A DNA stretch of 15,044 nt from contig JBBHKE010003580.1 in assembly GCA_037447655.1 (NCBI GenBank), positions 126,001 to 141,044 of the forward strand, written 5' to 3'. Made by a program: the position numbers and the translations under genes. This DNA comes from Zygnema cylindricum. Taxonomy: Eukaryota > Streptophyta > Zygnematophyceae > Zygnematales > Zygnemataceae. This document shows positions 7,763 to 15,044 of this stretch, one piece after another. The notes beneath the pieces were generated by a model. The model saw only the letters and a list, made by a program, of their open reading frames with translations. It was not told the DNA's origin and did not search any database. Every line of letters starts with the position of its first letter. Within the stretch, counting starts at the first letter, position 1.

Positions 7763-8008
7763 ATGGAATTCCTGAAAGGCAATAGCAGTTCTGTTGTGAG
7801 TGACGGAATTTTGGACTCTAATTTTGTCAGCGAAGATGAATTTGCTTCAGTAGTTCTGACAGAAAACGATTCGCCATTCGAAGTACGAGGAAATTCTAAA
7901 GGTGAGCGCGAGTTCGGTACGAGCACTCGCTTTTTGTATGTTGGAATCAACGAGGCACGAGACTTGTTGGCTAAAGACGGAGAGGGCTCCTCCAGTCCTT
8001 TCTGTACG
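7763..8008 (+). CDS. MCTP: MCTP exon 1 (residues 1-82)
   Basis: ATG 7763; the donor GTGAGG begins at 8009; ends in phase 0. The first 50 residues are Ser/Asp/Glu-rich and unrecognised, then the first strand of C2A and calcium loop 1 (LLAKDGEGSSSPF). One loop-1 Asp (D72) is present; the second canonical position is Ser. Confidence 0.9.
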
Positions 8009-11000
8009 GTGAGGCCTCTTCTATCGTCTCTTTCCATTTTCGTTCCGTGTCGTAAATTTTTCTTTTTTCTTTTTCTTGCTCATTCTTCCCTCTCTGCATT
8101 GTGGATTTCTGTCAAAATTAGACGTTGTTTGAAGAGGAAATGGCTGAATGCAATTGCTTTCTTTTAATTAGACAGTTTGAAAGCAATTGGCGAATTCTTC
8201 GGCTCATTGGTTCCCATTACTTTCTGCAATCCACACTATATCCTTGCCGCCTCCTAGAATATGGAAAAATGTGAATGTTCGTTACACTAGTTTTGAAGTT
8301 ATAAGTTTGTGCCGCTCTGGCTCTTATGATATATATATATATTTGATTGAAACATTCCAACTATAGGTACAACATACTTGTCTTTAGCCGGTGTTAATAT
8401 GACTTTGTGTCGCAAACAGCTATAAGTCAATATGGCAGCTAATCTTCTTGTATGATCTCTTTTCAATGTGAAACCGTGAATTATTATTATTTTTTTTTTC
8501 TTATCACTTCAAATTTGGCATCACATGTACTTTTACCAATTGGACACTTAAGGGGTTGCCTACCTTTGGTGATGGTGTGAGTGGAAAAATTCCACTGAAC
8601 TGTCTCCTTTTTGCAATTGTAGGTGGAGTTTGATGGAACAACAAAAAGGTCATCTATTAAAGCACAAGCCTTAAGTCCTGTATGGAATGAGCAGGTAAGC
8701 CCACATTGCTTTAATTGTTAACGATTAAGCGTTGGAGGGACACTTTTGATTAAGAGGCTTGAAGCACATCCCGTGACTTCTGTATTTCTGTAACTTTCTA
8801 TTAGTTCGAATGAGATAGAGTTTTACCCTTTTTCATGGAATTTTCAGCCTTTGATTTGTTTTTGCGCCAAGTGTCTTTCACAGGTTTTGCAAAAAGACTT
8901 GGAAAATAAATCAATTTTTATGGATGTACATTGCATGCAATCCTTTTCATTTGTGCAGTTCTCTTTTTGTTTCCCTCACATAGAAAAGGTGCGGACTTCT
9001 GAAGATGCAAAGGAAAACCTAGAAATAAATGTTTTCACTCATGTGAAATCTGGTCAAAAGCAAAAGGCTTTCTTGGGACGAGTTCGAATTCCTATTTCTT
9101 TTTATGGCGATACAGATGGCCTCGTGCGAAGGGGGCAGGAAGAAGTTCAATGGTATCCTTTGGAAAAGAGAGGAGTGCTTTCTCGTGTTTCGGGAAAAAT
9201 TGGGTATTTACTTTTGAGCACCTTGAACATCCTGGAGTATCTTTTCGAAGTGAAATTTTTTAAATTAAAAACAGTTAGCGTCAGTAGAGAGGATGATTCT
9301 ATCTGAAATGAACTACTCAGAACTATTCTTATCAGAGGTTTTGCAAAGTTAGTGATTTCTGTTAGTATGTCGCTCCTACTGAAACTGAAAAAAGGACGAG
9401 CAAGAATGGGAATCGGTTGTACAGTTAAATCAGGGCAGACTGCTATTGGAGTTTTTTGTTCATGTTTTAATTAGCAACATACTGCAGAATTATTAACTTT
9501 CCTGCTCTATTGCTGCTCTAACCACAATGATTTTTTATTTTCCTGTCTCTCTTTGCAGCATCACACTGTCCTTTGGAGATGATCCAGGTCCCATCGCAGA
9601 CTATGTTGATTTCCCTCTGAGCGTCTCCGGTGTTTCTTCCATAGAACTGTCGAAGGCAGTTAAAGAGGAGGGAACCGTAAGAACTAGCAGTGGGCAGGGT
9701 ACTATGTATGATTTGGTGGATAACGTTCAATATGTGTTTGTTCAAATTCTGCAAGCTCGGTCTTTGCCAGCGAGAGATATTCTCAAAGGGACCACAGACC
9801 CAGTATGGCTCTCCCTCTCCCTCCCTCTCCCTCTCCCTCTCCCTCAGACACTCATGAATAGATTCTCTCACTCCCCAGTCATTGCTGTACTTTCATTCAT
9901 CCATCTCCCCACTTCACCTCTCCCTCTACCTGTTTCTGTCCCCATTTCGCTTGTTTTATTTGTTCTCTTCCTCAGCTATAACATTTTTGATCATTTGCTG
10001 CAAAACATTTTTATAATTCTTAGCCTGCCAATTTTCCTGCTTGTCTCTGCAATCCATTATGTCGTTACACCAAGATGCTGTAGAAACTCATTTTCCTGTT
10101 GAGTTCCTTCTTGTGCGCCTCTGCTTCGTTCCATTGATTCGTATCTTTTGACTGACGGTTCTTTATGGGTTTCTGTGGGCTGTATCCTCTCTTGTCCTAT
10201 CTCTTCTCCTCTCTTCCTGTGGTTGTTCCGTTAGTATGTTCGAATTTCTGTCTCTCATGTCACTGCCCAGACCAAAACAGTTTCAAAAGAGCAGAATCCC
10301 GAATGGAACGAAGTGTTTGCTATTGCTGCAGAGCAAATAACGGAGGACAGAGAAAAAGATGTCAAACATGTGGTAATGGAGTTGACAGTTATGCATGAGG
10401 TAGGCGATTTCGAACACTTCTTTACTTTATGTTGTAATCAGTTAAAATACTAAAGTGTTCAAGACCAGAAAAGACGAGCTGCAGTTAACTATCTTCTGTG
10501 ATGTCACCTATAGGTGGTTGTCAATTGACTGAATGTCCATTGTGGTCAATGCCGGTGACTTACGGAGGTACAAAAGTACATTTCATTCATCCGCAACATA
10601 TTGTTTAATGTGATATGTTATTTTCATTTGTATGTACTTGTCAATAAGATGTCGGCTGACATCTCACCGTACAATATTTTAACTTACAGTTTTGTAATAG
10701 ATAAATTTACCTAAAATGAAAAATGCAATCCATGCGGGTGTATCTTAAGACCAAGATCCTCAACACAACAGAATTGAAGTCAGGCACATCAATTAGTGGT
10801 AGACTGCATTAAATGGTGAAAGTGGTGTTCGGGTTTTTGCAAAAGTTTCACCACATCACTAGTTCTATTCTTTCACCTTGGTCGTATTTGATGACATCGA
10901 GGGAAAATTTGGTGTGATACCTATTGTTAAATAACATCTCTTGAAGTGATGTTTGGTATGGAAGGTGCACCGTGAATTCCTATTAGAGTTTATACTTTGG

Positions 11001-14000
11001 TGTCATTTTTTTTTCTTTTTTAGGCTGTTGACCGAAAATAATTTTCATAACTCTAATTCCACAAGCGGCCAAGAACCGTCCACATTTGTATCAATACTAT
11101 TTTCTGGACTCTAGTAACATTCTGTGTTCCTTATCTGTAGGATCGGTTTGGTCCCCATGACTTCCTGGGTTCTGTTACCATCCCTTTAAATGAGCTCCCC
11201 ACTAGAGCACCTGGAGAGCCTCCAATTGTACCCACATGGTATAAGCTTCAAAAGAGAACCGGTATTAAGTCGCGGCGTAATGCCACCATAAAAGGTGAGC
11301 TTTTTTTTTTTTTTTTTTGGTGATTTGTCAGTGTAGCAGCAGCTTTACTGTTTACCGTAATTAGCGTGGACCATAGTCACTTGACTCATTTTGAATACAT
11401 CCTCCCATGTAACATTATTCTTGGAAAACTTTTGCATAAAAACACGAGAACCTCATCCATTTGGTGTATTTGGCAATGGACATTGGGATGGCCATGCGGA
11501 TTGCTTCGCGGTCTAATTAGTCCACACTAATTTATGTGTCGTATAAATTCATTTCAGTCCAGGGGATATTCAAGTAGCCATGTGATCCTCTTGCGGTCCT
11601 TGAAATAATATATTTAGGCCTATTTTTTATTTTTTCAAATCCATAGCAATAATGTGCACGAAAGTTACATTGGGTTCTAGGGCACTTCGGGCCTTAAACT
11701 AGTAAAAATGTGTGCTCTTTATTTCTAAATCCACACTATTCATGTGCCCAAAACGTCCATTTGTTTCCATCTGGCCTCTAGCCCTTAAAATAATAAAACC
11801 ATTTGCATTTTTTAAACCTAATGCACACAGAATGGTAAAGACTTCATGCACTTTCTTTTCTTGAATCCATACTAATTCATGTGTCCAAGCTGCATCCGGT
11901 TCAAGAGAATCTCCAGGCCCTTAGAATAGTAAAATTGCATGCACCTTATTTTCCCAATCTACAGTAATTTGTGTATCCAATCCTTGCATTCAGCTGCAGG
12001 GGTCCTTCATGCATTCGTATTCACTTTTTTTTGAATTCACATCAATTCTAAACACAACTTGCATTTGTTTTTATCAGACCTCTAGCTCTTCAACTAGCAA
12101 AACCGTTTTCACTTTTTTTTCCTAATCCACATTAACTCATTAGATAATAAAACTGTATGCCTTTTTCACTTTCCTGAATCCACTCCACTTCCATTTGTCC
12201 AAAACTCACATTTGTTTCCACTGGACTTCAATCCCTTGAATAGTAAAACTGCATGCACCATTTTTTTCGAATCCACACTAATTCATGTGGCCAAAACTCT
12301 GCATTTGGTTCCCCAGGGGACCTCCAGGTCGCCATGTGGATCGGATTCCAGTTCGATGAGATGTTTCCGAATGCGTGGCATTCAGATACAGGGGGTTCGG
12401 CTCAACTTCGATCTCGAGAGTATTTTTCTCCTCAATTGTGGTATTTGAGAGTGATCGTTCTAGAGGCCGATGGACTACAAATATCACCCAACCGTCGATT
12501 GCCAGATTTGGTAAGAAGAATACAATTCTGGAAATTTTTGTTTGGTTTTTTGATAAAGGGTTTTTCCGAAGGAGGAAATGGGAATATTGAGTTAGAAAAG
12601 TGATTCTTCATTTTATTCATCGGGATGTTATCAAATCAAATGAATTATGTCTGTTGTACCATTCTCCAGTACTATACTGCTAACCGCTGTTAAGAGTTAA
12701 AGCACTCTTTTGTCTGAGAGAATGTTTTTTTGTCCCAGTATCATAAATTACTGTCATATTTAGTGAAGAGGCCCGTAATGAGCCACAGGGCAAAACATAA
12801 TTTAGTGTAGCTAATTGTTAAAAGTTTTAACGCTAATAACTCACTAACTCTCATAGCGACGGGTGGTGTAGTGTGGCTTTCTTTAGCAAGCTTATAATTG
12901 TTCCACCAATGCTGTTCTATACTATTATTGATAAACTCTCATTGTTTGCAAGCGAAACAACACAAACTCACGTCTTGCATTAAACTAACGTCTTTCTCCC
13001 CTTTAAGCAACCGCCCCCAAAAAAAAGGAAAACATAGTTGCTGTTCGTGCAATTGTATTAACCACACCAATAAAGATAAACGCAAGTTAGAGGAGGGGAG
13101 AGAGAGGGATGGAGAGGGGGAGAGAGAGAGAGAGAGAGAGAGTTAGGGGTCGAGAGAGCACTTGTGAAATTGCAAGGAAGGAACCCACATTTAGTTACGG
13201 TACTTTTAGAGCTTGGCAGGTGGCGAGAGTTCGCTTAGGATCACAAAAACGACAAACGGGAGTTGCACCAAACAAGGGGAGCAGTCCACTGTGGAATGAA
13301 AGCTTTCTGTTGGCGGCAACGGAACCGTTTGAGGGACATCTCACTGTCGAAATCGTGGACTTGATTGCCACTAATACAGTGAGTGCACTCTCCCTCTCCC
13401 TCTCCTTTCTTTTTTTGCTACCTATCTATTTTTTTTTGTGCCTCTCTCGTTCTCTTTTGTTTTCTATCTTTGTCTTCTTCCTTGTCTTGTAAAGGGATAA
13501 GAACTGTGCTGGAGGGAGGGGGGAAAAGAGAGGGAGAGCGAGCAAGCGATGGAGGGAGAGAGAGAAAGCGGGAGATAGTGAAAGGGGGGGAAGAAGGTTC
13601 TAGAGAAGTTAATAACTCTTTTTCCTTTTTTTGCTGTGGAAAGACAAACCAGCGAAGGAAAAGAGAGAGGTCAAGATGGAATTTTAATGCTCTACTTCTC
13701 AGACCTTTACAGTAACAAATAGAATTATGTGTCGTTTTTTACGGTTTATGTAGTTGCATGATAATATTTCCGAGATCTAATTTATTTCTAAATCTACTTC
13801 TTTTGTGGTTTATTTTCTTACCTTGAGGTGCCAAATGACCAGAAAAAATAGACCAATGTAGACATGTTCGACTTTGGGAGATCCCTTTTTCATTGTTAGG
13901 ACAAAAAAAAAGGTCTTAATTGTTACAAAAATGGTAGGAAAAATAAGGCTGAAAATATATTTTGATTTGAAACCCTTTTAAGGTCTAGTTTCAATCTCGC

Positions 14001-14913
14001 CTCCCTCCCTCCCTCCTTACCTCCCCTTCCTTCTGCAGGAAGATATTGTGGGTCAAGTAACCATTCCTTTAAAAGACATTGAGAGTCGTCTGGCTCACAA
14101 CACTCCAATATCCTCGAGGTATATTTTTTTTCTCTTTTCTATTTTTTTCCTTTTCCTTCATTCTCTTTTTTTTTCTGTTTAAACCTTCATATTGTCTGTT
14201 GGCATCATGCAAAGTACATAGTAAGAAATAAACTTTTTACCTTTTTAATTTTTACTCTTTATTACTCGTGTACTGGCAAGGCTCTTACCAACATCTTCTC
14301 TCATACTTTCTCTCTCCCACTCTGTCTCCCTCTCCTGCCCCAGATGGCTACCCCTCTTGAAATCCTCAAAATCCTCCCTCTATCCCTCTTCGTCCTCCAC
14401 CGCTTCCAACTCTACGCCCTCCTCAGTCTCCTCCTCCCCCTCCTCCACCAACCTTTCCTCCTTCAAAAGCACCTCCACCACCTCCTCTATCCCCACCATC
14501 TCTTCCCTCTCCCTCTCCCCCTCCTCTCCCTCCTCCTCTCTCTCCTCCCACTCCCCCCTTCCCTCCCCTTCCCGCCTCCGCCTCCGCCTCTGCTTCGAAG
14601 GAGGATACCACGTTGCCCAAGAATCCCTCAACCACTCCTCCTCCTACTCTCCCTCCGCCCCCGAACTCTCTCCCTCCCCTCCTCTTGGGAAACTAGTTTT
14701 GGGTCTTATTGGGGCGAAAAACCTCTCTCCTATGAAAACCTCGGGACCCACCTGGAGTGGAAGTACGGATTCCTATGGAGTGGCAAAGTACGGTAGGAGG
14801 TGGGTGAGGACTCGTACCGTGAAGGAGTCTCTGAATCCTCGGTGGAACGAGCAGTACGAGTGGGACGTCTATGATCCCTGCACGGTGCTCACAGTAGTAG
14901 TGTGCGATAATAG
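7763..14913 (+). CDS. MCTP: MCTP family protein (QUIRKY-like), 10 exons, 3' truncated by window
   Basis: Exons 7763-8008, 8623-8694, 8959-9203, 9559-9802, 10235-10399, 11141-11294, 12317-12510, 13220-13378, 14039-14118 and 14344-14913 join to 2129 nt (709 codons plus 2 nt). Domains: acidic/Ser N-terminus (1-50); C2A about 56-190 (RFLYVGINEARDLLAKDGEG, PLEKRGVLSRVSGKIG); C2B about 240-375 (YDLVDNVQYVFVQILQARSL, QNPEWNEVF, HDFLGSVTIPL); C2C about 414-520 (AWHSD, QLWYLRVIVLEADGL, ATEPFEGHL); a Ser/Pro-rich linker 525-596; then LCFEGGYHV and C2D (TDSYGVAKYG, RWVRTRTV, YDPCTVLTVVV). The extra N-terminal C2 matches QUIRKY rather than FTIP1. Known role: ER-plasma membrane tethers at plasmodesmata that bind anionic lipids. 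The C-terminal membrane domain (PRT_C) is expected beyond the window. The start is the first ATG after an in-frame stop. Family is secure; the QKY subgroup is likely. Confidence 0.95.
8009..8622 (+). other. MCTP intron 1, no gene seen
   Basis: 614 nt, T-rich, with a short AT dinucleotide run near 8327-8342. Nothing else stands out. Confidence 0.7.
8623..8694 (+). CDS. MCTP: MCTP exon 2 (residues 83-106)
   Basis: 72 nt, acceptor ATTGTAG, donor GTAAGC, phase 0 at both ends. Encodes VEFDGTTKRSSIKAQALSPV then WNEQ, the middle of C2A; too short to appear as an independent open frame. Confidence 0.93.
8959..9203 (+). CDS. MCTP: MCTP exon 3 (residues 107-187)
   Basis: The acceptor TTTGTGCAG ends at 8958; the weak donor GTATTT begins at 9204. 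Encodes the rest of C2A: FSFCFPH, LEINVFTHVKSGQKQKAFLG, then WYPLEKRGVLSRVSGKIG. The split codon GG+C gives Gly. Reading through the donor diverges from the family at once. Confidence 0.9.
9204..9558 (+). other. MCTP intron 3, no gene seen
   Basis: 355 nt of unremarkable AT-rich sequence between a weak donor (GTATTT) and a good acceptor. Confidence 0.7.
9559..9802 (+). CDS. MCTP: MCTP exon 4 (residues 189-269)
   Basis: The acceptor CTTTGCAG ends at 9558; the donor GTATGG begins at 9803. Encodes the C2A-C2B linker and the start of C2B (YDLVDNVQYVFVQILQARSL, then PARDILKGTTDP with both loop-1 Asp, D261 and D268). The end is set by TDP|YVR across the junction; readthrough gives Leu/Ser/Pro from a microsatellite. 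Confidence 0.92.
9803..10234 (+). repeat. MCTP intron 4 with CCCTCT microsatellite at its donor
   Basis: The (CCCTCT)n-type run (9809-9846) begins 6 nt after the donor GT. The rest of the 432-nt intron is pyrimidine-rich without a gene. Confidence 0.75.
10235..10399 (+). CDS. MCTP: MCTP exon 5 (residues 270-324)
   Basis: 165 nt, phase 0 at both ends; acceptor CCGTTAG, donor GTAGGC. Encodes YVRISVSHVTAQTKTVSKEQ, then NPEWNEVFAIAAEQ and the strand ELTVMHE of C2B. Confidence 0.93.
10974..11125. mobile_element. Degenerate MITE in MCTP intron 5
   Basis: Left GTGCACCGTGAATTCCTATT then AGAGT; right end ACTCTAGTAACATTCTGTGT, whose reverse complement ends in the same ACTAGAGT block. Ends only 15 bp before exon 6 and so includes or borders the branch-point region. 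The rest of intron 5 (10400-10973) holds no gene, only a small hairpin at 10647-10664. Confidence 0.45.
11141..11294 (+). CDS. MCTP: MCTP exon 6 (residues 325-375)
   Basis: Acceptor TATCTGTAG, donor GTGAGC (followed by a long T run). Encodes DRFGPHDFLGSVTIPLNELP and PTWYKLQKRTGIK, the end of C2B. Ends in phase 1 with G, which completes Gly with exon 7. Confidence 0.93.
11481..12330 (+). repeat. About 90-bp minisatellite in MCTP intron 6 that includes the intron/exon 7 border
   Basis: About ten degenerate units, anchored by TCCACACTAATTCATGTG-like words at about 11521, 11638, 11730, 11866, 11959, 12037, 12126, 12179 and 12272, spaced 50-136 bp with about 90 most common. Each continues with a GCATTTGGTTCC..CCAGG..CTT-GAATAGTAAAA pattern. 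The last unit supplies the true acceptor of exon 7. Confidence 0.8.
12317..12510 (+). CDS. MCTP: MCTP exon 7 (residues 377-440)
   Basis: The acceptor TTCCCCAG ends at 12316; the donor GTAAGA begins at 12511. Encodes GDLQVAMWIGFQFDEMFPNA, then WHSD, and the opening of C2C (FSPQLWYLRVIVLEADGL). Its first 25 or so bases are also found as copies in the minisatellite of the preceding intron. Confidence 0.92.
12668..12876. mobile_element. Degenerate MITE in MCTP intron 7
   Basis: Left AGTACTATACTGCTAACCGC then TGTTAAGAGTTAA; right CACTAACTCTCATAGCGACG then GGTGGTGTAGTGTGG, imperfect inverted ends. About 209 bp, the same size as the 6641 copy, and the inner CGCTAATAAC word is kept. Confidence 0.5.
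13089..13142 (+). repeat. GA microsatellite in MCTP intron 7
   Basis: AGAGAGAG run preceded by GGGAGAG words, about 80 nt before exon 8. Confidence 0.85.
13220..13378 (+). CDS. MCTP: MCTP exon 8 (residues 441-493)
   Basis: Acceptor CTTGGCAG, donor GTGAGT, phase 0 at both ends. Encodes VARVRLGSQKRQTGVAPNKG, then SSPLWNESFLLAATEPFEGH and LTVEIVD of C2C. The upstream open frame comes from a GA microsatellite and is intronic. Confidence 0.92.
13379..14038 (+). repeat. MCTP intron 8 with CT, GA and CT tracts
   Basis: A short CT run starts 11 nt after the donor; 13511-13606 is a G/A tract; 14001-14032 is a C/T tract serving as the pyrimidine tract of exon 9. No gene seen in the 660 nt. Confidence 0.7.
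14039..14118 (+). CDS. MCTP: MCTP exon 9 (residues 494-519)
   Basis: 80 nt after a strong C/T tract and CTTCTGCAG; donor GTATAT. Encodes EDIVGQVTIPLKDIESRLAH then NTPISS, the last C2C strands. The split codon AG+A gives Arg, forming the family's RW pair with exon 10. Confidence 0.92.
14344..14913 (+). CDS. MCTP: MCTP exon 10 (residues 521-709), Ser-rich linker and C2D
   Basis: The acceptor TGCCCCAG ends at 14343; the donor GTGAGG begins at 14914. Starts WLPL, then about 72 residues nearly all Ser, Pro and Thr coded by a C/T-rich tract, then RLRLRLCFEGGYHV and C2D to VVVCDN. Ends in phase 2 (AG). The linker is longer than in relatives; a hidden intron inside it cannot be excluded, but the frame is open and both flanks fit. 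Confidence 0.9.
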
Positions 14914-15044
14914 GTGAGGGAGGGAAGGAGTGAGGGAGATGGAGGAGGAGGGGGAGGAGAGTGGGAGGGTGAGTTCAAGGGGTTTATGATCCCTGTACAG
15001 TGCTCACAGTAGTAGTGTGCAATAATAGGGGAGGGAGGGAGGGA
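14870..15044 (+). repeat. Duplicated end of MCTP exon 10 with its splice junction
   Basis: 14870-14929 (last 44 nt of exon plus donor and 16 nt of intron) recurs at 14985-15044, 115 bp on, with 5 differences in 60. In the second copy the donor AG|GTGAGG reads AGGGGAGG, so the GT is lost. A GGGA-type purine tract fills the gap. Confidence 0.9.

Noticed and set aside
11481-12330. CRISPR-like array
   Set aside because: Units are degenerate, variable in spacing and lack distinct spacers; this is a eukaryotic minisatellite.
14380-14635. Minus-strand Glu/Gly/Arg-rich frames
   Set aside because: Shadows of the Ser-rich linker in MCTP exon 10.

Overview
The window is nuclear DNA from a plant-lineage (streptophyte) eukaryote. 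Two spliced protein genes can be rebuilt exon by exon with GT-AG borders, one is a plant-type C2/transmembrane protein, and there are plant telo-box motifs and MITE-like elements. The genus cannot be named. An MCTP gene cut into at least ten coding exons is unlike the mostly intronless MCTP genes I know from flowering plants, so an alga or an early-diverging land plant is my guess (inference).

Layout. 1-3095: no convincing gene; remnants of a small inverted-repeat transposon family, AT-rich sequence and two long C/T-rich tracts. 3096-5293, minus strand: a complete five-exon gene for IMP3, the S4-domain protein of the U3 snoRNP/SSU processome (182 aa). 5294-7762: the shared upstream region of two divergent genes. 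Going away from IMP3 it holds a perfect G-box, a tract with about 10-bp periodicity, a G-quadruplex-type G-rich block, two telo-boxes, three MITEs joined end to end, and short tandem repeats ahead of the second gene. 7763-14913, plus strand: ten exons (709 complete codons) of a multiple C2 domain and transmembrane region protein with an extra N-terminal C2 domain, most like QUIRKY/MCTP. It runs off the right edge before the end of C2D and before the expected C-terminal membrane domain.

The two genes have no obvious shared pathway: IMP3 is a nucleolar housekeeping factor, and MCTP/QKY proteins tether ER to plasma membrane at plasmodesmata. The most unusual material is in how the genes are built. 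C/T (or G/A) microsatellites sit in most introns and one has become a serine-rich coding linker. A minisatellite in MCTP intron 6 repeats the following intron/exon border, including a copy of the exon's first codons. The 3' end of exon 10 is duplicated downstream with its splice donor destroyed. Two IMP3 introns have acceptors without a polypyrimidine tract. I found no wholly new system; these gene-structure features are what deserve a second look.
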